A stretch of 64,000 bases of DNA from Liolophura sinensis. Its lineage: Eukaryota > Mollusca > Polyplacophora > Chitonida > Chitonidae. The DNA is taken from the NCBI RefSeq assembly GCF_032854445.1, contig NC_088304.1, positions 19,133,850 through 19,197,849 of the forward strand. The letters are read 5' to 3'. How positions within the stretch are numbered: the first letter of the stretch is position 1; every line of letters starts with the position of its first letter. Position numbers and translations under genes: made by a program. Below the pieces are notes generated by a model, which saw nothing but the letters and a program-made list of their open reading frames with translations, was not told the DNA's origin and did no database searches. This document shows, piece after piece, positions 36,382-50,300 of the stretch.

Positions 36382-39300
36382 CTGAAGTATCAAAGTACTA
36401 TATTAATCTTACAGTAAGGATTAGATTTTACACTAATGAAAAGTTTAAGCAAAATTATATTCCTTTGAAATCTTTATCAATATTTAATCGAATTACTTGA
36501 CTGTTGTCTTAAACAATTCTCAAGAAGTTTTCTGAAAGCAGACAGTTTCATAAGCAGAGGAAACCTTTGGCCAGTTACTTAACAAACATTCCCATTCAAA
36601 ATGCACAGGTTTTTTTTTTTTTTTAACAGCTGAAAGACAAGTATTGTACTCTCAGTCTCAGTTCAAGTACTGTACGTCTCACAGCCTTGGAATAACTACC
36701 TTTGGACATTTTTATCACATTTGATATGCACCTTTGGCGACACAAATTTTATTTTGTGCTTTACGGGTGACCCAATACTGAAAAATCCACCTTTTTATTT
36801 TGTCCGATTTTCAGGTTTTTATGAATTTTCTGTTTTTCAAGGCTTTTTTGCTGGGACAGTCAATATTTATCATAAACTTGATGTTTTAAAGTTTTAATTC
36901 AACCTTGAAAAAAAAAAAGACTTATCCTGCCTGTAAAACAAGAACTTCAATTGGTGTGCCTTTTACTATCAATATGTATCAACAATGGCCACCAATAGCT
37001 CACTCACACTGTGACAGGTTCTGACTTGCGCGTCGCAGTTTCCACGGCGACCCAAACACCTCCAATCTGCCCACAGTCAGAACAGCTCTCATCTCTTCAG
37101 ATTGACACAAAGACAGGGGCGTGTCCCCAGAAATTGTTTTGGCCTCCAGCAGTCTCTGACCTGTTAATAATCAAACAGAATCCTGTAATAACCAGCCACA
37201 AAACCAGTTTTGGCCTCCAGCAGTCTCTGACCTGTTAATAATCAAACAGAATCCTGTAATAACCAGCCACAAAAACCAGTTTTGGCCTCCAGCAGTCTCT
37301 GACCTGTTAATAATCAAACAGAATCCTGTAATAACCAGCCACAAAACCAGTTTTGGCCTCCAGCAGTCTCTGACCTGTTAATAATCAAACAGAATCCTGT
37401 AATAACCAGCCACAAAACCAGTTTTGGCCTTCAGCAGTCTCTGAGCTGTTAATAATCAAACAGAATCCTGTAATAACCAGCCACAAAACCAGTTTTGGCC
37501 TTCCACACATTTTAGTTGATTTCTTGTAAATCATTGTAAATCAGTTTAAAAGTGTAGAACCATAAAAATGTCGTTTCCAAACATAAATGTTCACCTAATT
37601 TTTTTTTTTTTTTTAATTTTCCTTCTGAAGGACTCTCCAAGATCCTATATCCAACATGGTTATGTACAGTGGACTCTCTCAACACCGACACCTTTATTAA
37701 CTGACATCTTGTCAAAACTAACAACATTTCGTGGTCCGTTTTCTGCTGCATTTGGCAGTAATGTAAATTGCCTTCAGTAAACTGACTCTTGTTTATTCTA
37801 AACACCAACAGTGGTTTGTAGTACAAACATTTCCTGTGAGTGTTAATCTGTCTTGTTTAATCTGATGCTGCGTGTCGCAAGACGTCCGATGGAGTCCGAG
37901 TTTGGCTTCAACTCGCCTGCTCGCCAGGTGAATGAAGATCACTGGGAAGGGAGATAATCAGCTTATGTACACTTTTGCCTACTCCAGCAGGTGGTGATCT
38001 CCTGTCTTGATACTGTACCATATCTCCTGCAGAGATCAGAGTTTAGTCACTCTGTGAGTGAAAGAGGAGTTTGACACTGATTAGCTCAGTGACTGAATAA
38101 AAATGCCTCAAACAACAGTTGCCGTCACAATTTTCCCAGATGAGCTTTGCCATGTGGAAATGAACTTGGGTAATAAAGTTCTATTTTTTGTAAAGTATGC
38201 GTATGTACTCAAGTTAAGTACAGATCAGCTTCTTTCCATAGTTTGTTGCTATGCATCACTGTGCTCTTTAACAAGTTTAATTCAACGTCTATGTATTTAC
38301 AATACATATGTTGTTGTTGTAGCTAATCGCCCATGTTTAACACACCGACATCGTCTTAACCAACATTTTTTTTTCGGTCCCGATTATGTTCGGTTCGGTA
38401 TGAGAGTCGACTGTATATCTTCAAATGTATGATACTTTGCTCCTGAGTAACTCATTCTGCCATACTGACCTCCATACTGCATCAGAGTGTGGGCCACATC
38501 CAGTCTGTTGTAGATAACAGCTTCGTGAAGAGCGGTCACTCCCTCAATGTTTGCTGCCAACAAGTCCACTTTCTCTCCACTAGCACCTAAACAGCAGATC
38601 AATATCTCTAATTTATTTTAATATTTAGACACACTCAGAGCAATTGTACTTGGTTTGATTTTATCATTAGCACAGCTTGAGACCCCAGGTGCTAGACAGA
38701 GGATTTGCAGGAATAGAGTGTTTTTAGGGTTACTTAAAGCATCCCAGAACAAGAATTCATCAAGGACTTTAGATGTCTTGATTCAGAAGTCAAGATACCG
38801 CAAAAAAAATTCCCTCTTAACATTTTACTTAATTTCTAGACTGATCACTGAGGCCTTTTAAGACAAATGTAGCTTAAGCCATATATGTGTCCCCAGAAAA
38901 AAGCCACAAAACTTTTGTGTACTTCTGTATGTTAGGCCACGTCATATTTTCTGTATTCAGGAATAAAAACTAAGCCAGGTATTCATAGAAGTCGTCTGGA
39001 CGAGCCTGTATTCAGTCCGTTAATTGAATAAAAAAACTCAATATCTTGTTATATTTATTCAATTTGTGTTGCTCTCTTTGGAAGCGGAGGGGTGTCTAAA
39101 ATCAAACATGACACACAGTAAGCTTCTGTGATCTCTGTCAATCCTCACAAATAGATCTGACCTACTTGCGTGGTGTCGGATTGTTCTGTGTTTAACACAT
39201 AGGATTGCGTGAGTGACTGAGCGCACGCTGTCGAACTCTCTCCTTCTGACGTTAGGTGGTGCTGATAAATTCAGCCCTTCCAAGGCAAGCACGCAGTTTA

Positions 39301-42300
39301 CAATTTTGTCTCATGGCTTTGTTTTCCTAGTCTGAAGTTCGGTAAATGTCGTACAGCAGCAAAAATGAACTCTTCTAGGTCTGATCTGAATATTTAATAG
39401 CGACACTGATTCGCTATTAAAGTGTGCATATTATTTTTGTTCCAAGACAGAACATGGAGATGTGTACTTCACAGGACTTCATGTCATCGAGATCCAGCCT
39501 AATCGACATGAAACAAGTGACAAGTCATTGCCACTGATACATATAACGTAGCTCTAAGCAGGGTATTTTATCTCCATAAATACACGTATGTTGCCTCTCT
39601 AATTTACGATCATTATAGTTAATATACCATTGGGCAATTCACTATTTGAGGGTCTCTTCATTTTCTCAATAGCTGATTTTTACAGTAAATTTTATGCAAC
39701 TTGTACCTCGGCCATTAATCTATGCCATACAGATTTGTTCTTTGCCATCATCTTGAACTGCTTTTATGCAATGAAATCTTCACGTTTTTTTTTTCTTTGA
39801 CAAGTAAGGATAATATTTCAATGCAATTACACCATGCACAGAAAATTCATCTAGATGCACTATTAGTTTCTAGCAAAGCTTAGATGTAAGGTGTTGACGA
39901 TATTAAAATAATTTAAACCTACATCATTTTTGACAAGTCCTTTAACAGACTGAAACTGACTGCCACATATTCCCTAGGCCATTAACTCATGATAATTATA
40001 TCTTGATTCATGAGTGAAATATGGTTTGATTTATTTATTTGATTGATGTTTTACGCCGTACTCAAGAATAGAAATGTAGTTTGAAAGTGATATCAAGACT
40101 AACTGCACATGTACATTTGAGTTCCTGCCTGTCTAGAATGACACTCTTGGTTGTAAGCTTTCTGGGCTTGTCTTCACTCTTCACTGGACAGTTTTTGCCA
40201 GGCGGCCTTAAATATATGTAACAATATCTGCAATTTACGCTGATTATCAATTGGCAATACTATACAGGAGGTCAGTTTTAATTGAGTTCATATAGGCAGT
40301 AATAATTATTTTAATTGATGGATGGTAAAGTACAAAAATATTCAATTTTGGTACATGAAATGGTCAAAAAAAAAAAAAAACCCATCAATTTCTATCAAAA
40401 GAAAAACTCCTCCCGACAGTGGTGGTCTTTACATGATAAAATGACTTCTATGAACCCTTGCAAGTGTTTCAAAATATCCTTGTGGATTGTACCGCTGTAC
40501 TGGTGGTAGTCTGGTATGTAATACCCACTGAGCTTGGATTGTACCACTGTACTGGTGGTAGTGTGGTATGTAATACCCACAGGGCTTGGATTGTACCGCT
40601 GATAGTGTGGTACGTAATACCCACTGAGCTTGGATTGTACCACTGTACTGGTGGTAGTGTGGTATGTAATACCCACAGAGCTTGGATTGTATCACTGTAC
40701 TGGTGGTAGTGTGGTATGTAATACCCACAGGGCTTGGATTGTACCGCTGATAGTGTGGTATGTAATACCCACTGGGCTTAGATTGTACAGCTGTACTGGT
40801 GGTAGTGTGGCACGTAACACCCACTAGGCTTGGATTGTATCACTGTACTGGTGGTAGTGTGGTATGTAATACCCACTGGGCTTGGACTGTACTGCTGTAC
40901 TGATGGTAGTGTGGTATGTAATACTCACTGGGCTTGGATTGTACTGCTGATAGTGTGGTACGTAATACCCAATGGCTTGGATTGTAGCGCTTTACTGCTG
41001 ACTGATAGTGTGGTATGTAATACCCACTGGGCTTGGATTGTACCACTGTACTGGTGGTAGTGAGGCATGTAGTACCCACTGGGCTTGGATTGTACCGCTG
41101 TACCGGTGGCCGTGTGGTATGTAATACCCACTGGGCTTGGATTGTACCGCTGTACCGGTGGCCGTGTGGTATGTAATACCCACTGGGCTTGGATTGTACC
41201 GCTGTACCGGTGGCAGTGTGGTATGTAATACCCAATGGGCTTGGATTGTACCGGTGGTAGTGTGGTATGTAATATCCACTGGGCATGCATTGTACTGCTG
41301 TACTTGTGTTGGTGTGGTATGTAATACTCACAGGGCTTGGATTGTACCGCTGTACCGGTGGCAGTGTGGTATGTAATACCCAATGGGCTTGGATTGTACC
41401 GGTGGTAGTGTGGTATGTAATATCCACTGGGCATGCATTGTACTACTGTACTTGTGTTGGTGTGGTATGTAATACTCACAGGGCTTGGATTGTACCGCTG
41501 TACCGGTGGCAGTGTGGTATGTAATACCCAATGGGCTTGGATTGTACCGGTGGTAGTGTGGTATGTAATATCCACTGGGCATGCATTGTACTGCTGTACT
41601 TGTGTTGGTGTGGTATGTAATACCCACTTGGCTTGCACTGTACCGCTGTACTATGGTAGTGTCGTATGTAATACCTGAGATCTTGCTGAAGTAGCTGGAG
41701 ATGGTGAGGGCAGGCTTGTACTTGAGGAGCTCCAGGACACAGTCCACGTGACCCTTACATGTGGCCTCGTGTAGAGGGGCCCAGCCAAAGTTGTCGCGAG
41801 CATTTACTTCTATACCTGAAACATGCAGCCATTTATGTCTTACCAATGTGTTCAGAAAATCTATTTTCAATGTGATACCAAGATTCTTTTTGTCTTCTTC
41901 ACTTACATCTTCTACCTGAAACAAACCGATTTACCTGTTACTAAAGTCAATGACAAATATACAATTTTCCAGTACACCAGTCTTATAATTTTTTTCTATT
42001 AAGAAAAACTTAAACAAAAGTACTACACTCCACTGTTTATATACCATTATATGAAAAAAATATTATCCAGTAACTACCACCTGCTCATCATGAGAACTGG
42101 AAAATATTCTGACAAACAGAATGTCTACAACTTCAGAGAACCTACCTGAGGCAGAGAGAAGTTCTCGCACTCTAACTACATTGTTCCTCGCACAGGCTGT
42201 ATGTAGAGGGGTTTCACCTATAAAACATTGGGAAATAAGTTTTTGTCTCCAGTCTGAAGAGGTAATGGTGTCCTAGACAGCAATTTTCAATAATAGAAGG

Positions 42301-44322
42301 CAAGTAGTTTAGTGAAGAGAGCAATTTAAGTTACTACCCTGTTGTTGGTTTGTTTATTCCACAGGTGTTTTAAGCTGTGCACAAGAATATTTCGTTTTTA
42401 CAACAGCATGCGAGGAAGAAACCTGAGTAAGCTGTGAATGAAACCGAGCAGAGCCTGAAGGAAACCACACAGAAGAAGTGTTCACTTATATGATGCATGT
42501 CAGTTGTATGTGTGGAGAACACCAGAATTCCAGGACATGCACCTCATATTGCTCACACTGGAAGACAGGTGGACTCCTTACACCGCGCAAATGGCCCTAC
42601 GACCGTCATCAACTGCTTGCCGTCACTAAGGCTCCACGAACAGTGAGAGCAGCCAATCCAGAAATTCCCTGCCCATGCTAGGATTGAACCCTTGCCACAA
42701 GTGTCCCTAATGCTTGAAAGGCAAGCAACTAACCACTAGACTATGACCCAATCCCCATTTCTGACCGACCCAATCCCCATTTGTGACTAACCCAATCAAC
42801 ACCTGAATTCCTCAAATATACAGATTCTACACCAACTGACAATTTCTTTTTTAATGAACACCGGTCTTACCTTGGCATTTCTAACCCAATCAACATCTGA
42901 ATTCCTCAAATACACAGATTCTAAGCAAACTGACAATTTTTTCTTTTTACATCATTGCCGGTCTTACCTTTGGCATTCCTCCGGTTCAATTTGGACACAG
43001 CTCGCTTCATGGTACCAGGCATTTTGGAGGAGGTTCTAGAATCAGGGATTGACTTGTTGTTTGAAATGTTGGGCAGTTTGACAACACTACAACAGATAAC
43101 CAGTATACATTTGGCCCACAAGCTTTTCATGGTTTTCATCTATCTCATTATTTCTGCTGATAGGCATGTTAAAGTTAATATGACAATATGTAGCAATATG
43201 GTTGTTGAAATTTAGTAGTTGATATATGTGCACTTCAGTAATCTTGTTTGGATCATCTGGAAACTTCTGAGAAAACAGGTAAAAAATCTTGGGTGAGTTG
43301 GTCTTTCTTACTCTGAGACAATTTGGTCAATTAAAATAACATAAGTAACTTTTACAAGTATGCGTTGTTTTTTTTTTTGTTTTTTTCACCAAACTTTACC
43401 TTCCACTGATTCTACGAACACTCAAAGTATGGTCTTCCTTCATGGCACAGTTCACGACCTTAGTTGGGGAGTCCTTCCCCACCAGAGTGGGTAGTAAGAA
43501 CAGGTCACGAGAGACCTAAAAGCAAGACATCATTTATTACTTATTTGAGTGCTGTAGTGAAACGAAACTTTTTTCAACTCGCCAGATGGCGATCATTTTT
43601 ATTCCTGGAGATACCACCCATTCCTGTGGTAAACCACTGACTTCTGGCAAATTATGAACCATCAATTCCTGTGGTAAACCACAGACTTCTGGCAAATTAC
43701 TGATCAACTTTCCCACGTGCAGACACATGTCTGTACACCATAAACATGGCAGACAAAGTCTTCATTGAATGTCAGATTACGCGAACAGCAACACAAGTAT
43801 GACAATGAGATACGTTGAAACCAAAATGGTCTAGGCATGAGAGAAAGACAAATGACAGAATAAATGACTTTCCATTCAAAAATGCATGTCTTAATTATTA
43901 ATCCATTTAATTATTTGTTAAATGGATTTACCTAAGCCATCCTTATTGGGGTGAAGATATATGCAGGCTATGACAAGATATATACACGTTTCTGTTTTGA
44001 GGTACTACCTGACTGAAGACAGTAACATTTGTATCAGCAAAAACTCACGATATTTGAGAGGGTAATCTCTCCGTGCTCGGTCAAAAGGTGCCCTAGGATT
44101 AGAGAGTCATCCATAGCATCTGTTAAGAGGTGGCAAATCCCTAGTCCCAACCACGCCGGGCTGAGGACAGTTAGCACAAACTGTAACACATTCTCTGGCA
44201 GGTCTACAACAAGAATCAAGCCCAACCTGTAACACTCTGACTGACAGGATTACAAGAAAAATTGAGTATCACACTCTTGGGTAAATCTAACAGCCTAAAA
44301 TAAATGGAACAAACTTTCTGGT

Positions 44323-44359
<37 letters not shown>

Positions 44360-47300
44360 AATGACATGATAATTTTAAAACTTTTGTGGACATGCTATAA
44401 AAATCACCTTGACAACAGTTAAATGTATCAACTAGGACTGACACTGGATCAACTAATAATGTTTCCTTGTTCTAATCTCTCAGTACTGAGTGCCAAGCAA
44501 GGCAGCAGCAAGTACTATACTTGAAGTTTTGTTTATGACACGGCCAGGGTTTGACACCAGGTAGCTCGACTTTGAGGCGGACACTTTAACCACTAGATCA
44601 ACAAAGCAGCCCATCTCCTCAAGACTTACCACTCAATATCCTGGCTAACTCGTAGACAAGGTAAGAGACTCTCTCACCCTTCAGGATCTTTGTGGGCAGC
44701 CTTTCAGTTTGGTCAGCAATCCTCAGACAGCTGCCCAATAGGGACACAATGTTCAGCAACATTTTTGACACAACCATCTGCAAATATGGACAAAAAAGAG
44801 CTCACCTGTCAGGCCTCTAGGAGACACATGTATGAAAAACTATCTAAATACGTGAAATACTACAACATTTACCATAAGGAGGAGTCAAATACACAAAAGA
44901 CATTAGGTAATTTCCAGGTAATTAACTTGCACACAGCCCATAAACTGTTATTGTGCTTAATGTGCATGCAGCCCTTAAACTGTTATTGTGCTTAATGTGC
45001 CCGCAGCCCTTAAACTGTTATTGTGCTTAATGTGCACGCAGCCCATAAACTGTTATTGTGCTTAATGTGCACACAGCCCATAAACTGTTATTGTGCTTAA
45101 TGTGCACACAGCCCATAAACTGTTATTGTGCTTAATGTGCACGCAGCCCTTAAACTGTTATTGTGCTTAATGTGCATGCAGCCCATAAACTGTTATTGTG
45201 CTTAATGTGCACACAGCCCATAAACTGTTATTGTGCTTAATGTGCATGCAGCCCTTAAACTGTTATTGTGCTTAATGTGCACGCAGCCCATAAACTGTTA
45301 TTGTGCTTAATGTGCACGCAGCCCATAAACTGTTATTGTGCTTAATGTGCACGCAGCCCATAAACTGTTATTGTGCTTAATGTGCACACAGCCCATAAAC
45401 TGTTATTGTGCTTAATGTGCACGCAGCCCATAAACTGTTATTGTGCTTAATGTGCACGCAGCCCTTAAACTGTTATTGTGCTTAATGTGCACGCAGCCCT
45501 TAAACTGTTATTGTGCTTAATGTGCACGCAGCCCATAAACTGTTATTGTGCTTAATGTGCACGCAGCCCATAAACTGTTATTGTGCTTAATGTGCACGCA
45601 GCCCATAAACTGTTATTGTGCTTAATGTGCACACAGCCCATAAACTGTTATTGTGCTTAATGTGCATGCAGCCCTTAAACTGTTATTGTGCTTAATGTGC
45701 ACGCAGCCCTTAAACTGTTATTGTGCTTAATGTGCACGCAGCCCAAAAACAACGGAGCATCCCCTTTATGTTATCGTACTTAACGTGCATGCAGCCCTTA
45801 AACAATGAAACATCCCATTCATGTTATCGTGCTTGACATGCACACAGCCCATAAACAATGGAACATCCCCTTCATGTTACTGTGCTTAACATGTACACAA
45901 AACCTGGATTTGATACATGCAGTACTTTACATAGTACATAAGTCAAACATTTAACTTGACACTCTTTAAACTGTTATTGGATTTATTTATTTATTTGATT
46001 GGTGTTTTACGTCGTACTCTAAAATATTTCACTTATACGACCGCGGCCAGCATTATGGTGGGAGGAAACCGCACAGAGCCCAGAGAAAACCCACGGCCAG
46101 CAGGTTGCTGACCTTCCCACATATGAACTGTTATTGGAAGGTAATGCTTCAGGTATGACATTAGTTCCACGGTATGGAATTGATATGGAATTCCTACCTC
46201 AAGCAGTTCGGGAGAAATCATGTTCATGAAGACTAACACACATCATCACAGACAAACACGTGTAAATCAAGTCTCACCTGGGGTTAAGATAGAAGACTCT
46301 TAATCCCAGGTCTCACCTGCTGCCATTTGTCATTGGGCGTAATTAGATGCATGTTGCTCGAAGTGAAAATATTGTTGGTGCTCAAGAAGACAGAACTTCT
46401 TAATTTATGCCATGAGCAATTTTTGGCAGGGAAAATGTCCAATATGGTAAACGTAAGGTTACCTGGTTATTGTCTGTCTTCCAGAGGTCCAGGCTGGCAG
46501 TGAGAAAGTCAAGTATCTCCTTACAGTGTTTGTGTATAGAGACCTGCTGAGGCCCAGGCCAGAATATACTCCCCACTATACTGCTCTTTATGTCCCTCAA
46601 GGTAGGATGGCTCTGGGCTTTACTGCAATACACAAGGCTTTCTATATCAATCTCCGACAGTAAATCATCGTGGAGGCATTATGACAAGTCACTCAACTAT
46701 TTCAATAAAGTAACGATAATTTTTTAATTAATTACCTCATTTGTTTGTTTATTTGATTGGTGTTTTATGCTGTCCTGAAGAACATTTCATCTATATGATG
46801 GCGGTCAGCATTATGGTGGGAAGAAACTAGGCACAGCCCAGGGGAAACCCATGACCATCCACAAGTTGCTGACAGACCGTCACACGTTTATTTGACTGGC
46901 ATCCATGGGTGGATTAAATCTGAAAGTAAACCTTCATCAGGAACCTAGCTGCCAATTAACCAGCTGTTAGCCTGCAACCTCACTGGTCAGGGTCTCATTG
47001 GCAGTGGTCAGAACAATGCTGTAAGCCACACTCACAAGATGTAATTGTTGAGACAACCCATCCCAATAGATTACTCACATAACATGCACTATTTCATGTG
47101 ATAGTTGCATTCTGATTCAACAAATCTTATCACTGAAATTTCACTTATCGTATAAGTGAAATATTCTTGAGTACGGCGTAAAACACCAATCAAATAAATA
47201 AATCATCATCTGAATGCAGCTTACATAACAGACTGTCCTTTTTTCATCCACTTACAAGCTGATACTGAGAGAAGAGGCTTTAGCCAACTAAGAATGCACG

Positions 47301-50300
47301 GGCCCCTATGCCAATTTGTGAATATATCTTTCTCAAGGGAATACATTCCAAAGTATGACTTTCCCAAAGTATAATTCATAAAGCACACCATAGAGGCCAT
47401 TCGTCCTCTTAACCCGTCTCCATTTTCACAGTATTGTTATGAAAGATGCCAGCTCTTGAGATGTAAATTTTTAATCATACACATTGGAGGACAGATTTGA
47501 AAGCTTGTCTAAATAGAGAACATAAATTCAAACTGGCTCAGAATAATGATAAATCTGGATTAAACCGAGCTGAGTTGGACGAATCCCGGAGAATTACCTG
47601 CTGCATAAATTGGCCATGTCTGACTCCAGCACAGCCACGATATATTGTAACAGCAGGCTAGAGTTTTGCCACAGCTGCTCGTCATTGGAAGTGTTTTCCA
47701 TGTTATCATCAGGGCTGCACACAAGACGACTGTGAAAGGGTTGAAAACAAAATAATACATTATAACAGCAGGGAAGTTTTCCTGTAAATGCTCGCTGTCA
47801 GAAGTTTTTTTCCATGTGATCATGAGGGCTGTGCTCATGATGACTGTGAAGGGGTTGAAAACAAAGCAGTATGTGCATTTACATGTACTGTGACAACAAG
47901 GAGTTTTCCTGTAACTAATCATTGTGGATAGTGTTTTCCTGTAACTGATCATTGTGGATAGTGTTTTCCTGTAACTGATCATTGTGGATAGTGTTTTCCT
48001 GTAACTGATCATTGTGGGAAGTGATTTCCTATAACTAATCATTGTGGATAGTGTTTTCCTGTAACTGATCATTTGGGGGAAGTGATTTCCTGTAACTGAT
48101 CATTGTGGATAGTGTTTTCCTGTAACTGATCATTGTGGATAGTGTTTTCCTGTAACTGATCATTTGGGGGAAGTGATTTCCTGTAACTGATCATTGTGGA
48201 TAGTGTTTTCCTGTAACTGATCATTGTGGATAGTGTTTTCCTGTAACTGATCATTGTGGGAAGTGATTTCCTATAACTAATCATTGTGGATAGTGTTTTC
48301 CTGTAACTGATCATTTGGGGGAAGTGATTTCCTGTAACTGATCATTGTGGATAGTGTTTTCCTGTAACTGATCATTGTGGATAGTGTTTTCCTGTAACTG
48401 ATCATTGTGGGAAGTGATTTCCTATAACTAATCATTGTGGATAGTGTTTTCCTGTAACTGATCATTTGGGGGAAGTGATTTCCTGTAACTGATCATTGTG
48501 GATAGTGTTTTCCTGTAACTGATCATTGTGGATAGTGTTTTCCTGTAACTGATCATTTGGGGGAAGTGATTTCCTGTAACTGATCATTGTGGATAGTGTT
48601 TTCCTGTAACTGATCATTGTGGATAGTGTTTTCCTGTAACTGATCATTGTGGGAATTGTTTTCAATGCTATTCTCAGCGCCGACGACTGTAAAGGGGTTG
48701 AAAACAAAATAAAATAGTTTGTAACAGGAACAGGGCCAAATACAGCTTTTTAACGTAGTAGTTCAGTTTGGGTTAAAATATTTTCAAATGCTGAGATTAG
48801 AAATCTCAGCCTAATGCCTTATATACCCACTTTTATTAATAAAATTAAATATAAATCTTTGTACAATCAGTGCCCATTATTATAGGGAATTTTTTCAAAC
48901 ATTTGAGTTAAATATATGAGCCAATATTCTTAATAAATTGGGCTTTGTTTTAGGGAGTGGTGTAATTTGGGAGCCTGTAAAGGGTATCAAAATGTTCTTA
49001 TATCTGACCACAAGATGACTGTTGCCAATGGGAGATTCGAGGACAAGCTATACAGACAGTCCAAATGACAGTAGAATGTATCATTTTCTTCTGTGACGTT
49101 GCACTGCATGTGTACTTCATGTGTTTCATGAGCAAACGTACACCAATAATTTTGACGTAATAAAGGAAAGAACAAATGAGTTTACACCTTTGGACTGTGT
49201 TGATACAGGCGGAAAGGAGTTTTCTGAGTTTCCCATCGATGAAAATCAATTGCAACAGTCCCAAGACACAGTTTAAAACATCTTGTTTACAAGATCATCA
49301 TCAGGGTTGACAAACTGATGGGAGAAATGGTTGACATACAGATGAGCAGACAGAGCCCTTTTCATGTCCCCTCACCCCCTTTCGAGGAGGAGGAGGAGAA
49401 ATAAATGATGTCCTGACAACCTTCACTGATAAATGCGTCACTTCACATCTTAGGTATCTCTTCTGTTCGTGCCTTTGACATTTCGCACCCAGATGACACG
49501 ACGTCAAAAAAGAACATTTTGTTCCAGGACATTCCCAATCTGAGCTCAGCAAGATGACGTCATAATACAGGTTTAGTCAACTTCCAACATTCCTACATCA
49601 CGTAACAAGCTATCACGAAATGTATGACGTCACACAATGTAAGTTTGTGAAGGTCAATACCTAACACATCCAAAATAAACACATACAAATTAACAAAGTC
49701 ATAATGTCAAAATATAAATAATAAACAGAACACTGCTTTGTAAACGCTGAATATCACAAATATTGCTCTCGTCAAAGGTGGAAATGTATGTTTATGGTAT
49801 TCAACCTTCACTATGCAATATGCTCTGTAGACTGCTAACACACGGCTCAACTGGTCCCTCACCTGATGACAGAGTTAAGGAAGTGTCTCTGCTGACCCAG
49901 GGCATATTCCCTGTCCCTGCCAGGGTGGAGGGCCTGCAGGTATGTGGCTCTTATCGCCTCCTCATCGGGCTGGGGTGGATGGGTTCGTAACATCTCCATC
50001 AAGAAGTTGTAGGCTCTGTGAGCTTGGTGGGAGGTTGGAGAGTCCTGAATAGGAATTTACAACATATCAGCAGTAGTTTTTCAAATTACTTGTCAAGTAC
50101 ACCTTGTTGAACAAAATTAATGACAATTCTGGAGAAATTTTATGCTTAACAGTAGCTTTACCTGATATTTTCATGAACTAACACGACCAATCACTCTTCT
50201 GTATCCCAGTTCACACAGCAGAGTGATCAGTTGGTGATAAATTCCATGAATTTACAGGGTTTATACTCACATTAATTTGATACGTTCATGTTAGACAATC

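Noticed and set aside
38103..38432. 109-codon plus-strand frame
   Set aside because: Lies inside the TA-flanked transposon remnant; no transposase motif and overlaps the terminal repeat.
40395..41638. Frames up to 237 codons (YHTATGTAVQSKP)
   Set aside because: Product of the 52/37-bp array. Only the portion 41675-41815, outside the array, is real ankyrin-coding exon.
42640..42745. Possible tRNA-Glu gene
   Set aside because: Box A, a TTC-bearing loop and box B are present, but acceptor and T stems do not pair and SINE-like tail sequence continues. A tRNA-derived element fits better.
47560..48707. MISYRKTLST repeat frames
   Set aside because: The 30-bp array read in the wrong frame; 31-bp units shift it. 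The real exon 47598-47729 uses a different frame.
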